Origin: Aquincolibacterium sp964606385
GTDB taxonomy: Bacteria > Omnitrophota > Omnitrophia > Omnitrophales > Aquincolibacteriaceae
Direction: 5' to 3'
DNA length: 64,000 nt
Assembly (NCBI GenBank): GCA_964606385.1
Contig: CAZSFZ010000002.1
Location: forward strand, 62,001-126,000
A program made the position numbers and the translations under genes. Shown in pieces: positions 25,071-31,789 of the stretch. The notes beneath the pieces are model-generated. The model worked only from the letters and a program-made list of their open reading frames with translations, was not told where the DNA came from and did no database searches. Position 1 is the stretch's first letter; every line of letters starts with the position of its first letter.

Positions 25071-26383
25071 CGGGTCGCGCCGAGCTTCGGACCTGCGTAC
25101 ACCGCGCGGGATCCCAGGGCTTCTTCGATCCTGAGCAGGCGGTTGTACTTGCAAATACGGTCCGTGCGTGAAGTCGACCCGGTCTTGATCTGCCCGGTGC
25201 ACAAGGCGACCGCGAGGTCCGCGATCGTGGTGTCTTCCGTTTCGCCGCTCCGGTGGCTCATGACCGCCGTGTAATTGTTCTTCTGGGCCATACGCACCGC
25301 CGCGATCGTCTCGCTCAGGGTCCCGATCTGGTTCACTTTGATCAGGATCGAGTTCGCGGTCTGGGACTGGATCCCCATTTCAAGGCGCTTCGTGTTCGTC
25401 ACGAAAAGATCATCCCCCACGAGCTGGACCTTGGAGCCCAGCCTTTCCGTGAGTTTTTTCCATCCGTCCCAATCGTCTTCCGCGAGACCGTCCTCGATCG
25501 AGAAGATCGGGTACTTTTCGCAAAGGCCGGCGTAGAACTCCACCATTTCATCCGCCGTCTTCACCTGCTGCTGTTCGGCGCAAAGAACATATTTTCCGGG
25601 ATTCGGGTTGCCGCCGAACTTGTCCTTGCCGTAAAAACTGGAGCTTGCGGGATCCAGCGCGATCTTCACATCTTTTCCGGCCTGATAACCCGCCTTCGCG
25701 ATCGCTTCCATGATGACATCCAGGGCTTCGTTGTTCGACCCGAGATTCGGCGCGAATCCGCCTTCATCCCCCACCGCGGTGGAAAGCTTTTTGTCATGCA
25801 GGATCTTTTTGAGGTTATGGAACACCTCGGCCCCCATGCGAAGCGCGTTCGAGAACGTGTCCGCGCCGAACGGCATGATCATGAATTCCTGAAGGTCGAC
25901 ATTGTTGTCCGCGTGCACGCCGCCGTTGATGATATTCATCATCGGGACCGGCAGAAGGTTCGCCGCTTCACCGCCCAGGTACTGATAAAGCGGGATCCCC
26001 CGGGAACTCGACACCGCGCGGGCGCAGGCCAGGGAAACGCCCAGGATGGCGTTCGCGCCAAGGCGCGCTTTATTCGGGGTCCCGTCGAGGACGATCATGA
26101 ACCGGTCGATCTCTTCCTGCTGGGAGGCGTCTTTCCCCTTGAGGGCCTTCTGGATCTCCGTGTTCACGTTCTCCACGGCTTTCAGAACGCCTTTTCCGAG
26201 GTAACGGGATTTATCCCCGTCCCGGAGCTCCACAGCTTCGTGTTCGCCGGTGGAGGCGCCACTCGGGACCGCCGCGCGGCCGACAATGCCGTCACGGAGT
26301 TTCACGTCGACTTCGACGGTCGGATTCCCTCGGGAATCCAGGATTTCACGGGCTAGGATCTTTTCAATAATGGCTCGGGTCAT
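25064..26383 (-). CDS. eno: enolase
   Basis: 439 residues from the ATG at 26381-26383, preceded by GGGAG; this start gives the usual MTRAIIEKILAREILDSRG beginning. It converts 2-phosphoglycerate to phosphoenolpyruvate and is part of the RNA degradosome in some bacteria. SGASTGEHEA, NGGVHADNN, GDDLFVTN, the catalytic lysine in LIKVNQIGT, and the SHRSGETED signature are all present. It has its own promoter; a 20-bp palindrome overlaps its Shine-Dalgarno site. Its stop overlaps the FtsB-like start. Confidence 0.98.
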   Translation of the reverse strand: MTRAIIEKILAREILDSRGNPTVEVDVKLRDGIVGRAAVPSGASTGEHEAVELRDGDKSRYLGKGVLKAVENVNTEIQKALKGKDASQQEEIDRFMIVLDGTPNKARLGANAILGVSLACARAVSSSRGIPLYQYLGGEAANLLPVPMMNIINGGVHADNNVDLQEFMIMPFGADTFSNALRMGAEVFHNLKKILHDKKLSTAVGDEGGFAPNLGSNNEALDVIMEAIAKAGYQAGKDVKIALDPASSSFYGKDKFGGNPNPGKYVLCAEQQQVKTADEMVEFYAGLCEKYPIFSIEDGLAEDDWDGWKKLTERLGSKVQLVGDDLFVTNTKRLEMGIQSQTANSILIKVNQIGTLSETIAAVRMAQKNNYTAVMSHRSGETEDTTIADLAVALCTGQIKTGSTSRTDRICKYNRLLRIEEALGSRAVYAGPKLGATRC

Positions 26384-26393
26384 GTCAGAACTC

Positions 26394-26413
26394 CCTGCCT
26401 GCCGGCAGGCAGG
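26394..26413. repeat. 20-bp perfect palindrome in the eno leader
   Basis: CCTGCCTGCCGGCAGGCAGG is fully self-complementary. It overlaps the GGGAG Shine-Dalgarno bases (26391-26396) of eno. A similar palindrome is common in genomes of uncultured bacteria and, when translated, yields the PACRQAG peptide seen in over-extended annotations. It may be a mobile palindromic element and could hide the ribosome site. Confidence 0.75.
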
Positions 26414-26459
26414 CTTTATGTTAGGTTGTACTAGTGAAAGCGATGAAAAACAGGCCGTG

Positions 26460-26487
26460 ATTATAGCAAATCCCCGAGGGGTGTCCA
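26460..26487 (-). promoter_or_regulatory. sigma70-type promoter of eno
   Basis: On the minus strand TGGACA (26482-26487, 5 of 6) and a perfect TATAAT (26460-26465) are separated by 16 bases. It lies directly after the purN stop. The predicted leader is about 70 nt and includes the palindrome at 26394-26413. Confidence 0.75.
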
Positions 26488-26492
26488 GCGGC

Positions 26493-27071
26493 TTAGGGGA
26501 ATGCCTTCCCCATGACGACAAGGTTGAGCGCTTCGGGATATACCTCATATTCAGTCTGATGGACGCGGACTTCCAGGGTTTCGAGGGTGTCGGAAGGCAA
26601 TACCGGCACTTTTTTTTGAAGGATGATCGGCCCCGTATCCACACCAGGATCCACGAAATGGACCGTCACGCCGGTCTCTTTAACTTTCGCTTCCCACGCG
26701 TCCTTGATCCCGTGCGCTCCGGGAAAGGCCGGCAAAAGCGCGGGATGGATGTTGATCAGACGCCCGTAATATTTTTTAACGAATCCTTCGGTCAGCACGC
26801 GCATGAACCCGGCCAACACGATGATGTCGATCTTGTGAGAATCAATGCACTGCGCCAGCGCTTCGTCAAAAAGTTCCCGCGTCGCGTAATCTTTGTGAGA
26901 AATGACTTTCGACGGCACGCCGAGTTCTTTAGCGCGATCGAGCGCCTTCACGCCGGGTTTATTGGAGATCACGATCGCGGCTTCCGCGCGGATCTCCCCC
27001 GATTTGATCTTCTGGATCAAATTCTGCATGTTAGTGCCGCTGCCAGACACCAAAAAGGCAATACGCTTCAT
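26493..27071 (-). CDS. purN: phosphoribosylglycinamide formyltransferase
   Basis: 192 residues. Third step of purine synthesis, using 10-formyltetrahydrofolate. Motifs: SGSGTN (9-14) for phosphate binding, SNKPGVKALDRA, AGFMRVL, then the catalytic HPALLPAFPGAHG and DPGVDTGPII. The start overlaps the rsmI stop by 4 bp. No other purine genes are in the window. Confidence 0.96.
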   Translation of the reverse strand: MKRIAFLVSGSGTNMQNLIQKIKSGEIRAEAAIVISNKPGVKALDRAKELGVPSKVISHKDYATRELFDEALAQCIDSHKIDIIVLAGFMRVLTEGFVKKYYGRLINIHPALLPAFPGAHGIKDAWEAKVKETGVTVHFVDPGVDTGPIILQKKVPVLPSDTLETLEVRVHQTEYEVYPEALNLVVMGKAFP

Positions 27072-27766
27072 TCAGATCTCCTTTTGGGCAATACGCTCTT
27101 CCGGTCCTTCCCCGCGACCAGAACCACCATTTCGCCCTTCCGGGGCTTACGTGTCATATCCTGAATAAGTTCGGACAAACGGCCCCGCAACACTTCTTCG
27201 AATTTTTTCGTGAGCTCGCGCGCGACCGCGCCTTCGCGGTCGCCGAAAACCTCCAGCATGTCCTGAAGCGCTTTCACGATACGGAAAGGCGATTCAAAGA
27301 ATATCAGTGTTTCCTCGCGGCCCGCAAGCGCTTCGAGCTCATGCCGCCGGCGTTGCCCCTTATTTGAAAGAAAACCGAGAAAGCTGAAACTGTCGGTCGG
27401 AAGACCGCTCAAGACCAGCGCCGTTGTGACGGCGGAAGGCCCAGGCAGGACCTCCATCGGCAGTCCTTGTGCCAGCGCTTCATGGACGATCTGGAACCCA
27501 GGATCGGACACAAGCGGTGTCCCGCCGTCCGAAACCAGGGCCAGGCGCTTTCCTTCTTTTAAAAGAGCCGTAAGCCCCGCGGTTTTTTGCGGAGCACTGT
27601 GGTCGTGATAGCTGAGAAGCGGCTTCGAAATTTCATAATGATGTAACAGCTTCTGCGTCTGCCGCGTATCTTCGCAAACAATGATGTCCGCCTGCTTCAA
27701 GGCCTCCAGCGCCCGCAAGGTGATATCGGAAAGATTGCCGATCGGGGTCGGGACAACGGTCAGCAT
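27068..27766 (-). CDS. rsmI: 16S rRNA (cytidine1402-2'-O)-methyltransferase
   Basis: 232 residues, slightly shorter than E. coli RsmI (286), lacking part of the C-terminal region. TPIGNLSDITLRALE (6-20) and CEDTRQTQKLL (31-41) are diagnostic; SDGGTPLVSDPG and LPGPSAVTTALV form the S-adenosylmethionine site. It methylates the ribosomal decoding site. The upstream prenyl synthase gene ends 5 bases away and purN overlaps downstream. Confidence 0.95.
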   Translation of the reverse strand: MLTVVPTPIGNLSDITLRALEALKQADIIVCEDTRQTQKLLHHYEISKPLLSYHDHSAPQKTAGLTALLKEGKRLALVSDGGTPLVSDPGFQIVHEALAQGLPMEVLPGPSAVTTALVLSGLPTDSFSFLGFLSNKGQRRRHELEALAGREETLIFFESPFRIVKALQDMLEVFGDREGAVARELTKKFEEVLRGRLSELIQDMTRKPRKGEMVVLVAGKDRKSVLPKRRSE

Positions 27767-27771
27767 AAGGC

Positions 27772-28779
27772 TCAGTGATTCCTTTCAAGCACGTAATCCG
27801 CGAGCTGTTCCAGGCTGGTTCTAAAAACGGACGGCGGAAAGATCTCGAGCTCGCGTTTGGCCAGCGTCATGAAGGTTCTGGCTTTTCCGAGGGCGTAATC
27901 CAGGGCCCCGCTCTTCTGGAGGGTTTCCCGCAATATCGAAAGACGCCTGGACTGGCTCCGGGAGTAAAGGATGCGGACCACTTTATCGCGCTCCCCGGAC
28001 GCGAGGCAGTGGATCACCGGCAGCGTGTAGACCCCTTCTTCAAGGTCCGAACCGAGGGTCTTGCCGAATTCGCTTTCGGTTCCGTAAAAATCCAACGCGT
28101 CGTCCGTGATCTGGAACGCCATCCCGAAAAAAGTCCCGAACCGGCCGAGCGCTTCGGCTTTTTCGGGCTCGATCCCCCAGATGAGCGCCCCGGTCTGAAG
28201 CGCGCACGCGAGTAGTGAAGCGGTCTTCTTTCGAATGATCTCAAGATGAATCTCTTCGGTCAGATTGATGTTCTTTTTTTCGCTGATCTCCTGAACCTCT
28301 CCTTCGCAGATCTCGCCGGCGGTCTTCAGGAAAAGCGGGATGATCTTGTCGTTCCCGTAACGGAAGATCGTGACGATCGCGCGGTCGTGGAAATAATCCC
28401 CCGCAAGAACCGCAGCCTGCGGCCCTGATTTCACATGAAGCGCGGAGACGCCGCGCCGCAAAGGCGCCGAATCAATGATATCGTCATGGATCAATGTCGC
28501 AGCGTGAAAGATCTCGGTCGCGGCAGCCAGATAAAGCTCCGCGGTTTCGTTGCGTTCGGAAGGGATCTCCTGTCCGGGTTTCAGAGAGCGGGCGAGGCCG
28601 GCGCCCAGAAGGATCAGGGCGGGCCTCAGGAGTTTTCCGTTTTTGGAGAAAAAATGGTCGACCATCTCGCGCATCTTGCCGATGGGCGTGTCCAGCGTCT
28701 CCCGGACCAGAGAAGGGACCCGCAAAATACCGGACTGAATGGGGGCGTAAATGTCTTTAAGCGTCAGCGTGGTTCTCAT
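27772..28779 (-). CDS. polyprenyl diphosphate synthase (IspB/HepT type)
   Basis: 335 residues. It builds long prenyl chains for quinones by adding isopentenyl diphosphate. The first aspartate motif is DDIID (D99, D100, D103), the second DDALD (D226, D227, D230), with RRG after the first. Chain length cannot be read reliably from sequence. The ATG has no Shine-Dalgarno site; a TATAAT box lies only 10 bases upstream, so the mRNA may be nearly leaderless. Confidence 0.93.
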   Translation of the reverse strand: MRTTLTLKDIYAPIQSGILRVPSLVRETLDTPIGKMREMVDHFFSKNGKLLRPALILLGAGLARSLKPGQEIPSERNETAELYLAAATEIFHAATLIHDDIIDSAPLRRGVSALHVKSGPQAAVLAGDYFHDRAIVTIFRYGNDKIIPLFLKTAGEICEGEVQEISEKKNINLTEEIHLEIIRKKTASLLACALQTGALIWGIEPEKAEALGRFGTFFGMAFQITDDALDFYGTESEFGKTLGSDLEEGVYTLPVIHCLASGERDKVVRILYSRSQSRRLSILRETLQKSGALDYALGKARTFMTLAKRELEIFPPSVFRTSLEQLADYVLERNH

Positions 28780-28789
28780 AGGAGGCTGT

Positions 28790-28798
28790 ATTATAACA
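28790..28798 (-). promoter_or_regulatory. extended -10 promoter just upstream of the prenyl synthase start
   Basis: On the minus strand TGTTATAAT is a perfect extended -10 element ending 10 bases before the ATG. The predicted transcription start is about 4 nt upstream of the start codon. No good -35 box was found. No AGGAGG is present on the coding strand. Confidence 0.5.
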
Positions 28799-28830
28799 AA
28801 AAGGTCTTTTCCCCTGAGGGATATTTCCGG

Positions 28831-29730
28831 TCACGGATTCTGAGGGTCCAGCGCTTCTGCCAGGCGGAGGAATTGTTCGAGCGAAAGGGTTTCGCCGCGA
28901 AGCTTGGGGGGGAAACCGAGTTTCCCGAAAAGGGCCTCAAGCTCTTCCCGGTTTCGTCGGGGCTTAAGGGCCTGGGTGAACAGCGCCAAAAGGGTCTTAC
29001 GGCGCTGGCTGAACGCGATGCGGACAACCTCGAGAAGAAATGCTTCGTTTTTCACCCCGACAGAACTTTTAAAATCGTACCGGATGACCCGCGACATCAC
29101 CTCCGGCGGAGGCAGAAAACATTTAGGGGAAACGTCAAAAAGGAACTCGGTATCCCCGTAAAGTTTGCCCGTAACGCTCAGGCGTCCATAGTCTTTTTCC
29201 CCGGCCTTCGCAGTAAGGCGTGCCGCGACTTCTTTTTGAAGCATCAAAACGGCGCTGGAAAAGACCTTCGCGTGCTCCACGAGATGAAAAAGAATGGGTG
29301 TGCTGATGTAGTAAGGAAGATTCCCGATCACTTTGATTTTAGGGACACGTCCGTCGGGACACGGACACGCGAAGGGATCCCGTGGCCCGTGGCCCGTGGC
29401 CCGTGGCGCCAATAACTCTGTCAAGTTGGTCTTAAGGATATCAGCATGGATCAATTGAAACCGGTCCGGGTGTTCCGGCAAAAGTTCCCGGGTCAAAATA
29501 TCAACAAATTTGGGATCCGTCTCCACCGCTAAAAGCGGAAAGCCCCGGCCCAACACTTCGCGCGTAACGGCTCCGAGCCCCGGTCCGATCTCGAGGACGC
29601 GCTCCCCCGGCCGAAGGTCCAGCGCGTCCACGATCTTGCGGATCGTATTGGGATCCATGAGAAGATGTTGCCCCAAGTGGCCGCGGATCCGGAGGTTGTA
29701 TTTTTTGAGTAGTTCTATTTGCGTGAGCAT
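28831..29730 (-). CDS. rsmA: 16S rRNA (adenine1518-N6/adenine1519-N6)-dimethyltransferase with inserted repeat segment
   Basis: 299 residues, about 25 more than E. coli KsgA. The S-adenosylmethionine site is LEIGPGLGAVTREVL (46-60) with VETD (69-72); the catalytic NLPY motif is at 137-140. Between them, residues 108-130 (APRATGHGPRDPFACPCPDG plus three more) have no place in the family and are encoded by a GC-rich repeat. The insertion keeps frame and lies just before the conserved beta strand with NLPY. The start overlaps the pdxA stop by 16 bp, the classic surA-pdxA-rsmA order. Confidence 0.95.
   Translation of the reverse strand: MLTQIELLKKYNLRIRGHLGQHLLMDPNTIRKIVDALDLRPGERVLEIGPGLGAVTREVLGRGFPLLAVETDPKFVDILTRELLPEHPDRFQLIHADILKTNLTELLAPRATGHGPRDPFACPCPDGRVPKIKVIGNLPYYISTPILFHLVEHAKVFSSAVLMLQKEVAARLTAKAGEKDYGRLSVTGKLYGDTEFLFDVSPKCFLPPPEVMSRVIRYDFKSSVGVKNEAFLLEVVRIAFSQRRKTLLALFTQALKPRRNREELEALFGKLGFPPKLRGETLSLEQFLRLAEALDPQNP
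29341..29409. repeat. GC-rich dispersed repeat, copy B, inside rsmA coding sequence
   Basis: 69 bases that encode rsmA residues 108-130. Contains GGGACACGGACACG and four tandem CCCGTGG heptamers (29379-29406). It shares the 11-mers TCCCGTGGCCC (29378-29388) and GGGACACGGAC (29356-29366) with copy A between ilvC and leuA. Its composition differs from the surrounding gene. Confidence 0.65.
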
Positions 29731-30719
29731 TTCGCGAGAACGGCTGTCTTGGCAAGACGGAGCGCCGCGAGCATCGAAGAGGCGTCCGCTTTGCCCTGGT
29801 AGGCGATATCGAAAGCCGTCCCGTGGTCCGGAGAAGTGCGGATGTAAGGAAGCCCGAGCGTCACGTTCACACCGTCATGGAACGCCACAAGCTTGAACGC
29901 CGTGAGGGCCTGATCGTGATACATGGCGATCACGCCGTCGTATTTACCGTGATAGGCAGCATGAAAAAGAAGGTCCGCCGAAAAAGGACCGCAAGCGTGA
30001 ACGCCTTTCCGGCAGGCGGCGCGGACCGCGGGCGCGATGACTTTTTCTTCTTCACCCCCGAATTCCTTCCCATGAGGATTCAGCGCGCAGACGGCGATCT
30101 TTGGTTTTTTGATGGCAAGCCCGTGCCTGAGCATTTCCTCCGTTAAAAGGATCTTTTCCAGGATCCCTTTGGAGGTGAGATGGGCACTCACTTTTTTGAG
30201 CGGTACATGGATCGTGGCAAGCGTCACGTTCAGACGGGGGCTTACGAACATCATGGCAAAACGCCGGGCCTTGGCCGTTTCGGCGAGGAATTCTGTGTGC
30301 CCGATGAATTTTTTATCCAATAGACGGATCGCAGCCTTGTTCACAGGCGCTGTCACGATCGCATCCACGACACCTTTTTGAGCCAACGAAGCGGCCTTCT
30401 CGACCGCGGCAAGCGCCTGACGACCGTTCTCGCGGCAGAGCTTCCCCGTTTGAAAGGTTCCCCCGCCCGGAAGCTCCTCTGAAATGTCATAAAAATAAAT
30501 ATTCCCGGGACGAAAGGTTCCGGAAGTGACGGACGAAACGGTTTTGAAAGGAAGCCAGAGACCTGTTTTTTGGCATAGGGTCTTAAACGCCTGACGGGAG
30601 CCCAGAAGAAGGTACGCGAAACGCCTGGAAGGTTTTTCTTTTTGGAGGGCCTTCACGACAATCTCAGGACCAATGCCTCCCGGATCGCCCATCGTCACTG
30701 CCAGCACGGGACAGTTCAT
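29715..30719 (-). CDS. pdxA: 4-hydroxythreonine-4-phosphate dehydrogenase
   Basis: 334 residues from the ATG at 30717-30719, which overlaps the surA stop as ATGA; a longer frame exists but would re-read surA. NAD-dependent step of pyridoxal phosphate synthesis. Motifs: TMGDPGGIGPE near the N-terminus, TAPVNKAA and GHTEFLAE for substrate and metal, NPHGKEFGGEE, and MYHDQALTAFK with LPYIRTSPDHGTAFD. Metal histidines are present. Confidence 0.97.
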   Translation of the reverse strand: MNCPVLAVTMGDPGGIGPEIVVKALQKEKPSRRFAYLLLGSRQAFKTLCQKTGLWLPFKTVSSVTSGTFRPGNIYFYDISEELPGGGTFQTGKLCRENGRQALAAVEKAASLAQKGVVDAIVTAPVNKAAIRLLDKKFIGHTEFLAETAKARRFAMMFVSPRLNVTLATIHVPLKKVSAHLTSKGILEKILLTEEMLRHGLAIKKPKIAVCALNPHGKEFGGEEEKVIAPAVRAACRKGVHACGPFSADLLFHAAYHGKYDGVIAMYHDQALTAFKLVAFHDGVNVTLGLPYIRTSPDHGTAFDIAYQGKADASSMLAALRLAKTAVLAKCSRK

Positions 30720-31687
30720 TTGATCGAAATGTAAGCCGCCTTTTTCACTTCTTCCATCCAGTCGCGGAACCTTGCGGCGCTTTTCTCCTGGAAAAGGTAT
30801 CCCGCGATCTGGTCTTTCACTTCCTCGAAATAACGGATTTTCTCGGGCTCGCGCGCTTCGATGCGGAACATATGGTAGCCGACCGGTGTTTCCACGATCT
30901 CCGTCACCTCGCCGATAGAGGCCTTGAAGATCACGTTGTCCACCGATTCGATCATGGCGCCGCGGTCGATCCATTCCCCGACACCCCCCTGTTTAGCGTG
31001 GCTGTCTTCGGAAAAATCCTTCACGATCTGGTCGAAATTCCGGTACATGCGGATCTTTTGCGCCAAGAGCTCGATCCGCTGTTTGGCCTCTTCGTCTGTC
31101 AGGCCTTTTTCGCGCGCCTCACCGCTTTTCTTGATCGTAAGCGATTTCACCTGAACGCGTTCCTTGGTCTTGAACTGATCGGGATTATTCTTGTAGAACT
31201 CCTCGACTTCGGCCGGAGACACGATCACTTTGGAGCGGATCTCCCGGTCCTGGAGCTGGCGGACCATCGCCTGCTTTTTAAGGCGTTCCCGGAGGGCTTT
31301 CATGGTCAAGCCTTCCCGTTCGAGCAATTCATCCAGCGCCTCGGGTTTTTCCATTTTGGATTTGAAGGTCTGGAGCTCTTTTTCAACTTCCTCGTCCTTG
31401 ACCTCGATCCCCATCGCGACCGCTTCCTGGTACACAAGCTTATCCTCGATCATCTGGCTCAACATCTTGTGCCGGATCTCGCCCATCACCTGGACAAGCT
31501 CCTGGCCGCTGTATTCCTTGCTGTATTGTTCATAGAGCGGTCTTAAAAAAGTATCCAGCTCCGCTTGCGTGATGACTTCATCATTAACGACCGCCACCAC
31601 CCGGTCCAGGAGCTCTTCCTGGGCCGCATAGGCCGGGGACACGGAGAGCGCCATAGATAATATAAGGAGGAAAATGAGCTTTTTCAT
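30716..31687 (-). CDS. surA: SurA-like periplasmic peptidyl-prolyl isomerase/chaperone
   Basis: 323 residues from the ATG at 31685-31687, giving a clean signal peptide (MKKLIFLLILSMALSVSPAY, then AA) cleaved near residue 21; a longer frame is less likely. The N-terminal chaperone part (about 25-180) has RVVAVVNDEVITQAELD. One parvulin domain follows (about 180-280, GGVGEWIDRG, VGYHMFRIE). E. coli SurA has two parvulin domains; this has one. It helps fold outer-membrane proteins. No Shine-Dalgarno site; a TATAAT lies 9 bases before the ATG. Confidence 0.92.
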   Translation of the reverse strand: MKKLIFLLILSMALSVSPAYAAQEELLDRVVAVVNDEVITQAELDTFLRPLYEQYSKEYSGQELVQVMGEIRHKMLSQMIEDKLVYQEAVAMGIEVKDEEVEKELQTFKSKMEKPEALDELLEREGLTMKALRERLKKQAMVRQLQDREIRSKVIVSPAEVEEFYKNNPDQFKTKERVQVKSLTIKKSGEAREKGLTDEEAKQRIELLAQKIRMYRNFDQIVKDFSEDSHAKQGGVGEWIDRGAMIESVDNVIFKASIGEVTEIVETPVGYHMFRIEAREPEKIRYFEEVKDQIAGYLFQEKSAARFRDWMEEVKKAAYISIK

Positions 31688-31696
31688 GAGGCCGGT

Positions 31697-31702
31697 ATTA
31701 TA
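31697..31702 (-). promoter_or_regulatory. -10 box just upstream of surA
   Basis: On the minus strand a perfect TATAAT ends 9 bases before the surA ATG, so a transcript would have about 3 nt of leader. No convincing -35 hexamer at 16-18 bases. It is one of three such arrangements within 3 kb. Confidence 0.4.
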
Positions 31703-31750
31703 CAACAAATAGAAGAACTCGGGGAACGGGAAGCGTTTAACGCCGGCGGA

Positions 31751-31775
31751 CCACCCCACCTACGAGGTGGGGTGG
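31751..31775. repeat. strong GC-rich hairpin between mfd and surA
   Basis: Perfect 10-bp arms CCACCCCACC / GGTGGGGTGG with a 5-base loop. It follows the mfd stop by about 15 bases. No T run follows on either strand, so it is probably a palindromic repeat or mRNA-stabilising structure rather than an intrinsic terminator. Confidence 0.7.
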
Positions 31776-31789
31776 GTTGATGTTCACTG

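Noticed and set aside
26384..26644. Enolase frame extended 87 codons upstream
   Set aside because: The extension re-reads purN and the palindrome, while the ATG at 26383 has a Shine-Dalgarno site and gives the normal enolase N-terminus.
29379..29406. Heptamer repeat in rsmA as a phase-variation switch
   Set aside because: Loss or gain of one unit would shift the frame of an important gene, and four imperfectly bounded copies is too few to argue for slippage.
31751..31775. Intrinsic terminator between mfd and surA
   Set aside because: The stem is strong but no T run follows on the coding strand.
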